From Diphasiastrum complanatum (Eukaryota > Streptophyta > Lycopodiopsida > Lycopodiales > Lycopodiaceae): a stretch of DNA of 64,000 nt. The stretch spans positions 57,365,898 through 57,429,897 of the forward strand of contig CM055095.1 in assembly GCA_029204225.1 (NCBI GenBank). The letters are read 5' to 3'. The notes under the pieces were generated by a model. The model was not told the DNA's origin, did not search any database, and saw nothing but the letters and a program-made list of their open reading frames with translations. This document shows, one piece after another, positions 37,851-49,148 of this stretch; position 1 is the stretch's first letter; every line of letters starts with the position of its first letter. Both the position numbers and the translations under genes were made by a program.

Positions 37851-38442
37851 AAGTGCTTCTCAACGCATTAGAATATCCAATGTAAGCTTTGTAGGCCCAA
37901 AAGGAGCTATTAGCCTTAAGAACAAAACGATTTCCTCTTTAGGCCCTTCAAAGTACTTAAATAAGGAAAGCCCAAAGTAAAATTTAAAAGACTTAACAAG
38001 GGCTAACTATCTTTCAAGATAGTTATGTCTAGTTAAGTTAGTGGATTGTCTATAAGTAGGCAAGAGACATCAATTTGAGAATCTTTTGGCTCATCTGCAA
38101 ATAAGAGAGCTTTTTGTGATGTGAGCCTTGGGAATAGAGCTTGCTAGGTCTCATGTGCCCAATCCACGTGAGTTCCCTTCCATTTTGTATTTAACTTACT
38201 TCCATCCCTTCAATTATATGATGATTCCATGGAGCTCTATTTATACTTTGTATTTTATGGTTATATCAACATAAATGCATTCTTATTCTCTTGATTCTAG
38301 CTTTAGTTTCATTGCTATGGCTATTTGATTGGGTTTGGCACAAAGAAATCAAGAATAAACATTCATCAGCCACATTTTTGATGAGAAATCAAGTCAGCGC
38401 TCCAATAGCACTGTTGGGAGTCGAGCGGGTGCTCCGATACGA
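37851..38442. other. Unassigned intergenic stretch
   Basis: No open frame, RNA gene or clear repeat seen; AT-rich sequence between two copia elements. Confidence 0.5.
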
Positions 38443-39471
38443 ATGATGAGAATCGTGAGAAGAAAAATTCAGGAAACATTTGCGACTCTCCTTCGAGATT
38501 CGGATGGAGTTCAGATGCGTTCGCTGAACACTGCCAGCTGAAACACTCCTACAATCCTCTAGAGGGTAGTCAGGTACTATTGATCTACGTTCATAAAATT
38601 AATATAGCATTCGACTTCATTTCAACCGAGGTGCAAAATTCAACAAGAAAACTCAGACATATTAAAACAAACAACATAAGCATTTGACATTCAAGATCAA
38701 ACACAACCAGAAGATAATCCATATTGATTTTCTCTAATTTCTTCAGGCACTGCATGCGAATCCACGCAGTGCATTGGCATGAGAGAAGCACGGTTCTCTC
38801 ATGAGTATTAGTCTTGCTTTACTAGCAGACAATCGGATCTTCTGATCCTAGATAGAATTGTCTTCTCGCACGCAGATGGAGCTTCTGTTTGTTTTTGTCT
38901 TGATTGCTTACTAGCATCAGACTACTTCTTGTTCTTTTTTTTTTTTTTTTGGTTACACACTATGTATCCTATTGATATATGTCAAGTATTATTCAGTAAG
39001 TACAGTCTCTCTATGCAAATCTAAGATTAGAGTGATTAACCATCTACAACTAACCAGAGAATTACAAGAGTGGCAGTTTAGCCACGACCTAGGGAGTATC
39101 TGCTGATGTCATGCCATCAGGTCAGATCTCTGTACTTCTGGTACTTGCATGATCTCTGGTAGTACTCCTTGGAGCGTGAGGACAAAATGGGTTTCGTTTC
39201 CACCGTTGGTTTCGTTTACCTCGTTCACCTTTCTCGTATAGAAGTGCAAGGGAATCTCGTTCGTGGATCGTTCGCATTCGCGAAACTCTTCGTGTTTCGC
39301 GTCTTCAGATGTTCGAGTTCGCGAACATGTTGGTCTTTGTCTTCGTTGACTTTCGTGTTCATGAAACTCTTCATGTTTCGTGTCTTCAGATGTTCGAGTT
39401 TCACAAACATGTTTGTCAGTCGAGGGGCCGCAAGCTAGCAAGGCTTTGTATTCAGAAACACTGTTTTCTCA
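38443..39471 (-). repeat. 3' LTR of the split antisense copia
   Basis: It shares long blocks with 44448-45458, for example GGATGGAGTTCA, CACTGCCAGCT, TGATCTACGTT, TTACAAGAGTGGC, TATCTGCTGATGTCATGCCA and GGAGCGTGAGG. Edges are approximate. Confidence 0.7.
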
Positions 39472-41739
39472 GGTCCCTCTCAAAGCATGGTAGCCTTATG
39501 ATCCTAAGACTACTCCTTTGTCTCTCAAAGAGTCCTTTGTCCAGAGCCTTTGTGAAGATGTCAGCAACCATATCTTTCGTTCCGATGAAGGTGGTCTGCA
39601 TCATCTTCTTCTCAATCAGATCCCTGATCAAGTGATACTTGATCGCAATGTGCTTCATCCTGGAATGGAACACGGGATCCTTCGTGAGGCGTATTGCAGA
39701 GGTGTTGTCCATCTGCAAAACCAGAGGCTCATTTCTTGTTTTGCCCAATTCATCCAGGAACTGCCTTAGCAAATTATCTCGTTGGCCATCTTTCCTGTTG
39801 CAACGTACTCTGCTTCGCAGGATGACTGGGCTACAACGGTCTGCTTCTTGCTGACCTAGAGAACTGCTGCTCCTGATGCGATGGTGCATCCTCCTGAGAC
39901 GCTTTTACAATCGTCCTTGAGAGATGCCCAGCTAGCATCGCTATAGAAAAGCATCCTGAAATCTGCATCAGACAATAACACAACCCGTAATCCATCGTTA
40001 ATTGAAGATATTGCAAAATGCGTTTTGCAATCTTCCAATGTGTCAAGTCCGGATTCGTGCAGAATTGGCTCATCATGAATACTGCATAAGCAATACCAGG
40101 ACATGTGTTGTCTACAAGGTACATCAGTGATCCTATCACCTTCCTGTAAGGTGTGAGCTGCATCTGTTCTCTCTCTTCCTCAGTCTTCGGACAGTCATAG
40201 TTTGTCAGCACCGTCCCTACGAGCATTGGAAGTATTTGCTCCTTTGCAGTTCAGCATCCCAAAATCCTCTAGGATCTTTTGGGTGTATCTAGACTGGTGA
40301 AGGTATAACTTACCTCTCTCATAGTCCCTTTCAATTTGCAAGCCTAGGTAGCACCTGGTTTCTCCCAGATCCACGATCTCGAAATGTTTCGAGATGTCTG
40401 TCTTCACTTCAGCAATTAGCTGCTCACTCCTGCAAAGTATCAGAGTGTCATCCACATACACAGCCACAATGATGATCTGCCCATCTGTATCTCTGACATA
40501 TACATTGGAATCAGCCAATGGAGGCTTGAATCCTAATGATTTCAGGGCTTGATCTTTCTTCTTGTACCATTGTCGGGCTAATTGTTTCAGACCGTAGATG
40601 CTTCTGTGCATTCTGCATGCACAGTCAGGAAGTGATTTTGAGACATATCCTGGGGGTTGATCCATATAGACCTCTTCGTCTAGTTCGCCATGCAAGAAGG
40701 TTGTCTTCTCGTCCACAATGTGGATCCTGAGGTCATAAGCTACTGCATATGCAAATAACAAATGCAGGGACAAATGTTTAATGACATGAGAAAAGGTTTC
40801 GGAGTAGTCAATACCATATCTCTGAGAGAAACCCTTCGCTACCAGTCTTGCCTTGTATTTTGTCACATTCTCATCTGGTCCGTATTTGAGCTTAAAAACC
40901 CATTTGTATTTGATAGTCTTGCGCTTATGTGGTAATGGCTGCAATGTCCATACCTGATTCTTCCTCATGGACTCCATCTCTTCGTTCATGACCAGGATCC
41001 ATCTGTCCTTTTCTAGACATTCAATTGCTTCCTCAAAAGTCTATGGTTTGTCACCGAATCCGCAGAACTCTCATGATGTGGAAGCTGGGCTGCCTGGCAC
41101 ATATCTTGCTGGCACTCTTCGTGGTCTTGTCGACCTTCTAGGATATCCTCCCGGGACAGCAATGCATTTTACTTTGTCTGCTCTGCTCGGTCCGGAACCA
41201 TCTTGGTTTATAGGAACTGTAGCAGCAGGCTGCCTCTCGAATCTTTCTTCTTCAGATTTGTTGCTTGAATGGGAGATGACTCGAAAATATTCGTTTTTGT
41301 GCTCGTCCTCTGCTCCCTCTGTCATTGGCGACAGGTCATAGTATTGTCTCTCCAGAACTTCGTAGTTGACAGGATCGTCATTGGCCATTGTCCTGCTCTC
41401 ATCAAATCTGACATCTCTCACTGTTGTCACAGTGTTTGTGTCTGGCACGTAGACTCTGTAGTATGACGAATTGTTGTCATAACCTACCAGAAATCTTTTC
41501 TCGGCTTTCTCATCAAGCTTCTTTCGAAGCTTATCAGGATTATGTGCATAAGTTGCACAGCCAAAGATTCTTGTGTGAGACAGGTTGGGCTTTCTACCCC
41601 ACCATAGCTCATGTGGTGTCGTGTGAGGGACACCAGACTTACTTGTCCTGTTCTGGATGTATGCGGCTGTAGCCATTGCTTCAGCCCACAGTACCCTTGG
41701 AGCCTTCGAGTAGTCCATCATGCATCTGGCTGCTTCCAT
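39452..41739 (-). pseudogene. Copia polyprotein: integrase C-part, RT, RNase H
   Basis: Frames in order on the minus strand: 41739-41071 (MEAARCMMDYSKAPRVLWAE, TPHELWWGRKPNL, FGCATYAH), 40989-40195 (RT: WVFKLKYGPDENVTKYKARL, VAKGFSQRYGIDYSETF, IYGLKQLARQWY, VAVYVDDTLIL with the YVDD site), 40226-39831 and 40104-39856 (GSLMYLVDNTCPGIAYAV, DASWASLKDDCKSVSGG) and 39889-39452 (MDNTSAIRLTKDPVFHSRMK, then ADIFTKAL). There are at least three frame breaks, so it is not functional, but the catalytic YVDD remains. Confidence 0.85.
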
Positions 41740-42053
41740 TAGGATCCTGTTCTTTCGTTTAGCAACACCATTGTGCTACGGTGTGTAGGCTACAATCCTT
41801 CTATGAATGATGCCACGATCATTGCAGAAGTCAGTGAAGCGATTGAGATGTATTCGCCACCTCGATCTATTCTGATCTGCTTCACTTTGCTGCCTGTACA
41901 TCTCTCAGCCCAATTCACATATTCTATGAATTTATCAATTGCTTCAAATTTGTTCTGAATAAAATACACTCTGGCAAATTTACTATAGTCATCAATGAAG
42001 GTTATATAATACTTTGAACCTCCTACTGAGATCACATTGAATGGTCCGCAAAA
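41740..42053 (-). pseudogene. Copia integrase core remnant
   Basis: 42035-41790 encodes YYITFIDDYSKFARVYFIQN and IRIDRGGEYIS, the first two acidic positions of the integrase DDE core (Asp in DDYS, Asp in IDRGGE). Upstream the sequence changes at about 42053 to an unrelated sense copia. Confidence 0.75.
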
Positions 42054-42189
42054 TCCTACTCAACTAGACTCCAATGTCTACATTAAAAGGGTAGGAAAAT
42101 ATTTTGTGATATTGACTATTTTCGTGGATATTTCGCTAATGATAGAAAATTCCTTGATGTTGATAGAAAACATGAAGAGTCAGATTTCT

Positions 42190-43115
42190 GAAAGCTACTA
42201 AATCACAGATCTTGGAGAAGCAACAAAATGCCTCGGGCTGGATATCAGAAGAGATCAAACAAAGGGTAAAATGCACTTGAGTAAGTCAGAATATGCCAGA
42301 AAAGTGCTAAAGCAGTACCACATGATGGACTGCAAAGAAAAGGCCATACCAATGGTAGTCGGAGCCAAGCTCACGAAGCAGAATTGCCCAAAAATGGAAG
42401 AGGAAGAACAGAAGATGGCAGGTATACCCTACCAGAACTTAATCGGTAGTCTGATGTACTTGACAATTTGTACCAGACTCGATCTGGCTTTCTCTGTTTT
42501 CGCATTGAGCCAATTCTCTCCAAATCTTGGCATGGTACATTGGCAAATGGTCAAACGAATCCTATAGTATCTGAAGGGTACCCAGAATGTGGTATTAACC
42601 TACAGAGTTGAAAACAAAGAAAAAGGATTCGAGCTGCACCACTATAGTGATGCAAGCTGGGCAAGCTGCAAAGATGACAACAAGTCCATTACTGGAGGAT
42701 GTACCATAGCGTGCGGAGCTACAATCAGCTGGATATGCAAAAAGCAAACCTTGGTGGCTCAATCCTCTTGCGAAGCTGAATACGTCGCAGCTTCAAAGGT
42801 GGCGAATGAGGTAGTGTGGCTGCAGATGATGCTGGAGGCAATCGGGATACCACAAGAAGGGCCAAGCACGATGATGGACTCTCAGAGTGCCATCTATCTG
42901 TCCCAGAATCCCGTCTTCATTCAAAGACAAAACACATACCTCTGAAGTACCATCACATTCGAGATTTGATTTCTAAAGGAGAGCTCCAAGTCCAGTATAT
43001 AAAATCAGAAGACATGATTGTAGATCTGCTCACGAAACTGCTTGACAAGCCACTGTTTGCCAAGCAAAGAAAGACAATTGGATTAAACATACAGAGCTGT
43101 AAGGTTCAAGAGGGA
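42190..43115 (+). pseudogene. Copia RT C-terminus and RNase H
   Basis: It encodes ITDLGEATKCLGLDIRRDQT, MHLSKSEYARKVLKQYHMMD, GSLMYLTICTRLDLAFSV, YSDASWASCKDDNKSITGG and SSCEAEYVAASKVANEVVWL. After a frame change it continues as KTKHIPLKYHHIRDLISKGE. There is an in-frame TAG near 42567 and a shift near 42920. The YVDD half of RT is not present. Confidence 0.8.
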
Positions 43116-43116
43116 G

Positions 43117-44039
<923 letters not shown>

Positions 44040-44438
44040 GTGTCTTCCGCTTTCCCAAACATTTCCTTAGCTTTGGAGAGTGTTGTCAGGTCAAGTGTGA
44101 GACTATCTTCGATGGAAGATGATAGCAAGGCTACTGCCTTGTTGTTTTTCTACCTCCATTCGTGTAGCTCCTTGTCTGATGTCGTAGGCATCTCTTTTGT
44201 GCCACATACCCAGGGGAATAATCCTTCACCCTTAAGTATGAGTGATGTCTTAACTTTCCAGGCTAGAGAGTTAGATCCTAAAGAATCAAGAATTGTGCAG
44301 ATCTTGCTCTGCATGCTGCTGATTGAAGCCATTGCTTCTGAGGTCTGTTCCCTCATCGATGGTCATTTGTCGGAATGGCCTCCTGGATCTGATAGCTTCT
44401 TGGCTATGTCAGATTATGATAAGATAGGTAGGCTCTGA
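44040..44438 (-). pseudogene. gag start of the antisense copia
   Basis: Minus-strand coding just inside the primer-binding site (for example SEAMASISSMQSKICTILDS and KGEGLFPWVCG). It is truncated at 44040 by the nested sense copia. Length and position suit a copia gag N-terminus; no zinc knuckle remains. Confidence 0.45.
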
Positions 44439-44447
44439 TACTACTAA

Positions 44448-45458
44448 TGATGACATGGTGGAAAAATATTCCGTTGTCGCGAAAGCGAAGCAACCACAAC
44501 TCAATGCAATTCGGATGGAGTTCAAATGCGATCGCTGGACACTGCCAGCTAAATCACTCCTACAGTCCTCCAAAATGTAGTCAGGCACTACTGATCTACG
44601 TTTATAAATAATGCAGCATTCAACAAACTCAACCAATGTGCGGAATTGAAATGAATGGGAGAATTAGACACACGAATAACAACAGATACATTTGCATTCT
44701 AGATCATTCATCATAAATTGACGTGTGCACAATGGCTACAAGGTCATTTATTGATTTTCTATGATTCTTCAAGCATTGCATGAAGATCCACGCAGTGCCT
44801 TGGCGTGAGAGAAATATAGTTCTCTCACGAATGGATGTCTCACTTACTAGCGGACCTATGAATCACTATGGATCCTGATCACAGAACTCGTCTCGCACGC
44901 AGGTGGACTTCTTGGCTGTATTTCGTCTTGATTGCTTACTAGCATTAGACTGTTTCATGTGTATTCTCTCACTTTATCAAGTATCATCCAGTAAGTATAT
45001 ATGTTCTCTGTAACCTTTTAGATTAGAGTAATTGAATCTACAACTAAACAAAGGAATTACAAGAGTGGCGGATTAGCCATCACCTAGAGTGTATCTGCTG
45101 ATGTCATGCCATCATATCAGACATCTGTACTTTTGGGTACTTGTGTGATCTTTGCTGGTACTCTTTGGAGCGTGAGGGCAGATTGGGTTTCGCGATGTTT
45201 TTCATGTCGCGTCGTTGGTTTCGTTTTCGTCGTCTGACTTTCTCGTGTTGGACCGCAAAAGATTCTCATTTGCAAATCTTTCATTTTTGTGTCTTCCCGT
45301 CAGGTGTTCGCAAAACTTTCGTGTTCGTGTTTTCCCGTCAGGTGTTCGCGAAACTTCTGTGCTTTGTGTCTCTTGACTTTCGTGTTCGCGAACATCTTCG
45401 TCAGACAGAGGGCTAAAGGCTAGCAAGGCTTTGTAATTAGAAATGTTTTGTTTCTTCA
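44448..45458 (-). repeat. 5' LTR of the split antisense copia
   Basis: Direct copy of 38443-39471 with substantial divergence and several indels. The primer-binding-site-like GCTCTGATA lies at 44432-44440. Confidence 0.7.
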
Positions 45459-45585
45459 CTATAGTCTGCTATATATTAAATGTGCACCTCGGCCATGTAG
45501 TGACATTTTTTTGAAAGTAGCAATTGTTATGCATGACCAGAGATTAGACTGTAAGTTTCGACACAATGCAACGCTCATAGCATGT

Positions 45586-45613
45586 ATCACGACCTACTAT
45601 AGTAGGTCATGAT
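45586..45613. repeat. Palindrome, tandem unit 1
   Basis: Perfect 18-bp core GACCTACTATAGTAGGTC (45591-45608), extended to 28 bp with one mismatched pair. Repeated at 46200-46227 and 46761-46788. Confidence 0.95.
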
Positions 45614-46199
45614 AAAAAAAACTGACAAGCCAAACAATACAACAACTTGCCCTGGCTTCTATTTATCCCATAATGTTTCATTTGCATTTCTAAAAGTCTT
45701 ATATGAAGCTTTGAGAACAAGGCCATTGTGATTGTGTGTACACACATGAGCAACGATGCCAACGACGCATGAGCAACAACGCCATGAGCAACACACATGA
45801 GCAACGATGCCAACTTCAAGGTCAACAAAGACTCGTTAAATATATCCTAATGATCTCGCATGTGAGGGTTGTTCGTATGTTCATATGCTCGCTCATGCGA
45901 TCAACAAGGTTGATTCTAATACAATCTCATCAAACACGAGGTACAACATGTCTTTAAGGGACTCTGATCGCACGAGGGATAATAAGGGGAGTTGTTTTTA
46001 GACCCAATGCCCTTAGGAATTTTCCAAATTTAGGGGGACATGTTTGTACCCCCTTAAAGCCTTTGGAATTTTTCACGTTTTGCCACCTTTCCATATCGCA
46101 CCATTGAAAATTCTCCAAGTGGCAGTGCTGAACACATGTTCAACATCCAAGGGGTTGATTGTCCGTAAGGTTCAACACAATGCAACGCTCATAGCATGT

Positions 46200-46227
46200 A
46201 TCACGACCTACTATAGTAGGTCATGAT
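46200..46227. repeat. Palindrome, tandem unit 2
   Basis: Same core and same flanking mismatch as unit 1, unchanged, although surrounding sequence differs. Confidence 0.95.
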
Positions 46228-46760
46228 AAAAAAAACTGACAAGCCAAACAATACAACAACTTGCCTCGACTTCTATTTATCCCATAATGTTTCATTTGCA
46301 TCCCTAAAAGTCTTATATAAAGCTTTGAGAACAAGGCTGTTGTGATTGTGTGTACACGCATGAGCAACAATGCCAACTTCAAGGTCAACAAAGACTCGTT
46401 GAATATATCCTAACGACCTTGCATGCGAGGGTTGTCCGTATGTTCATATGCTCGCTCATGCGATCAACAAGGTTGATTCTAAAATAATCTCATCAAACAC
46501 GAGGTACAACATGTCTTTAAGTGAGTCCAATCACGCGAGGGATAATAAGGGGAGTTGTTTTTAGACCCAATGCCCTTAGGAATTTTCCAGATTTTGGGGG
46601 ACGCATTTGTAATCCCCTTAAAGCCTTTGGAATTTTCCACATTTGGCCACCTTTGCATATCGCACTGTTAAAAATTCTCCAAGTGGCAGTTCTTAACACG
46701 TGTTCAACATCCAAGGGTTGATCGTCCATAAGGTTTGACACAATGCAACGCCCATCATGT

Positions 46761-46788
46761 ATCACGACCTACTATAGTAGGTCATGAT
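46761..46788. repeat. Palindrome, tandem unit 3
   Basis: Same 28-bp palindrome as units 1 and 2. Confidence 0.95.
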
Positions 46789-47313
46789 TAAAAAAACTGA
46801 CAAGCCAAACAATACAACAACTTGCCCCGGCTTCTATTTATCCCATAATGTTCCATTTTCTTCCCTAAAATTCTTATATAAAGCTTTGAGAACAAGGTCG
46901 TTGTGATTGTGTGTACACACATGAGCAACGACACCAACGACGCATGAGCAATGACGCCATGAGCAACACGCATGAGCAACGACGCCAAATTCAAGGTCAA
47001 CAAAGACTCGTTGAATATATCCTAATGATCTCACATGCGAGGGTTGTCCGTATGTTCATATGATCGCTCATGCGATCAACAAGGTTGATTCTAAAACAAT
47101 CTCATCAAACACAAGGTACAACATGTCTTTAAGTGACTCTGATCATGCGAGGGATAATAAGGGGAGTTGTTTTTAGACCCAATGCCCTTAGGAATTTTCC
47201 AGATTTTGGGGGACATGTTTGTAACCCCCTTAAAGCCTTTGGAATTTTCCACATTTTGCCACCTTTGCATACCGCACTGTTGAAAATTCTCCAACTGGCA
47301 GTTTTGAACACAT

Positions 47314-48210
47314 GTTCGACGACTGAAAGACACTCGAAGGCGAAGGTCAAATGTTTGAGGACGGAAAGAGCTCAAAAGGGGAAAGCGAAGCCTGAACAAG
47401 ACACGCAGCCGAACAACTCCCAAAGACCGAAGGGCGGCAGATTTTCATGATCCAAGTACAAAGGAGATCAAGAAAGTACCAGGACGATGCCCCTCTCTAC
47501 GGATAATGTTGAAGGCAATCTGAATACCGTTAAAATGTGCTTAATCAGTCGTTCTTGTAATCTCATATTAAATTAAACCCTTTCTCTTTCCATCTATATA
47601 AGCAGATTGAAGATGAGAGAATCGGTTGGAGGTTCACCTGAGCTAAGCACAGTATTGCCAAGTTTGCTGGTAAGCGAGACAATCTGATATAATTTGTGAG
47701 AGGCATAGTATTTTCTCACGTCGACGCATTATGTGGGTTTTTCACAACAACGCTCTTACAAAAGGATCATTGTTAATATAGTAGCTTGAATGCACATGTT
47801 GAATGATCTCAAATGTTTTGATGTCTTATTGTTGTATGTTCGTAATCAGTTGCTCGTTCATTATTCTGAACACTGGTTCATCTTGTTAAATGCTTAAATA
47901 ATTAAACATAGGTCAGTAGTGTCTGTCTACACTATGGAGGATTGTAGTTGATCTAGCAGGCAATAGCCCTCAGACAGAATCGAATTCCATCTGGGTCATT
48001 CTATCCTTTCTCAACAGTGGTATCAGAGCTAGTAAAGGCTCAATCAGAGCCTCTTGCTCCTATCAGAGAGCTAAAATATCTTAAAAGCTGTCAAATCTAG
48101 GAGATCGAACATTCAGAACAAGAAACCAGAAAACAAGCTGAAGAACACAGTTCACAACAATGGAATCTATAAGTAGCATACTGTCAAATTTCAGAGAAAA
48201 AGAAAAAATA
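47314..48210 (+). mobile_element. Sense LTR with primer-binding site and gag start, truncated
   Basis: LTR 47314-48016 (TGTTCGACG...CTCAACA) with a TATA-like CTATATAAGCAG near 47597. The primer-binding site TGGTATCAGAGC lies at 48018-48029, then a leader and the beginning of a gag (MESISSILSNFREKEKI, then a stop) at about 48161. Downstream the element is cut off by the LTR of another copia at 48275. The left LTR edge falls inside the third tandem unit. Confidence 0.6.
48018..48029 (+). other. Primer-binding site (tRNA-iMet type)
   Basis: TGGTATCAGAGC one base after the LTR terminal CA at 48016. Confidence 0.8.
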
Positions 48211-48274
48211 TGATTGTACTATCAATCATTAAGAGTTATTGGTTGCTTAATTCAAAGATCTATCAAGTTCTAGG

Positions 48275-49030
48275 TGTTAGATCTTGATCTAGATGCTTTA
48301 CACTATGATTTAAGCAAGAGCAATGGATCAAATGATAAAAAAACAAGGATGGGCGGCCTCACACGTGTGGAGGATAGTACCAGTACGGCCTGTTTACAAA
48401 GAGTAAAATACATTAGCTTGCAAATGCATTCCAATCATAAAAACTCAAGACAAATGGAAATCACAACAAAACTAGAATTTGCCAATGTCACATCAACTTG
48501 TTATTGATTTGGTTGATCCCTTTATAGATCAAGTACATCCACGAGCTGTGTATTGTCCAGTAGGCCTTCACATGTGTGAAGAGTGCCTAGTCATCCAAAT
48601 CCACCAATGGGAGCCATATGTGCTCATTTCCCAAAGTTGACTATTCTCTTTGGCTAGAAAACAAAAAGCTTGGCTACCACATTTATAGGAATATTCTTAT
48701 AAAATAGGATCTAATGGAATACTCTTATATTATCTTCTAGAAGCTTATCCACACGTGTGAATGGTATCTTGACATGTGTGAGTAATAACTCATTCACATG
48801 GAAGTCGAATCTATTTACACAAAGTTTGACCAATTTGACCATTTTCAAGATTCTACTCAAAGTCAATTTCACACTAGTGTAGATCAAGCTAAAATCAATC
48901 TAACTTTATAAAAGTGACTTATGTACATTCTTTCACACGTGGGAACAAACTCCACATGTGTGAGATCCTATCAAGATCAAATAACTTGAGATCTACAAGG
49001 TACATCAAGTTGGAAGTGATATTTTTAACA
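48275..49030 (-). repeat. 3' LTR of antisense copia remnant
   Basis: 756 bp with TGTTA/TAACA ends, next to a polypurine tract. It contains repeated CACACGTG(T)GAG-like motifs (48362, 48571, 48753, 48931, 48955), which are E-box/ABRE-like cores. Confidence 0.6.
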
Positions 49031-49148
49031 CTCCTCCTCACTTCTAACTTGGCAAGTCTAATGTACATCTATCTACAACTCCAAGAGCATCTCTTAACTT
49101 AAAAAATGAATCTTTAGCCAAAGGTTTGGTTAAGATATCAGCTATGCA

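Larger units (their letters stand above)
45551..47321. repeat. Three-unit tandem repeat, ~0.56-0.61 kb per unit
   Basis: Units start at about 45551, 46165 and 46728. Shared landmarks in order: ACACAATGCAACGC; a 28-bp palindrome; AAACTGACAAGCC with ATACAACAACTTGCC; TTATCCCATAATGTT; TCTTATATAAAGCTTTGAGA (TATA-like); GATTGTGTGTACAC; an ATGAGCAACGA minisatellite; CAAAGACTCGTT; TGCGATCAACAAGGTTGATT; GGGATAATAAGGGGAGTTG; CCCTTAGGAATTTTCC; CAAGTGGCAG. Units 1 and 3 carry the longer minisatellite; unit 2 is shorter. No protein is assigned; a weak minus frame of about 60 codons recurs in units 2 and 3. Origin unknown. Confidence 0.85.

Noticed and set aside
39109-39441. Frames on both strands at 39109-39441 considered as genes
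   Set aside because: They lie inside the copia LTR, with its related copy at 44448-45458, and show no conserved coding between the LTR copies.
46517-46765. Minus frame of 82 codons repeated in tandem unit 3
   Set aside because: Present in units 2 and 3 but shifted in unit 1 by an indel, with no coding-type substitution pattern; treated as non-coding.
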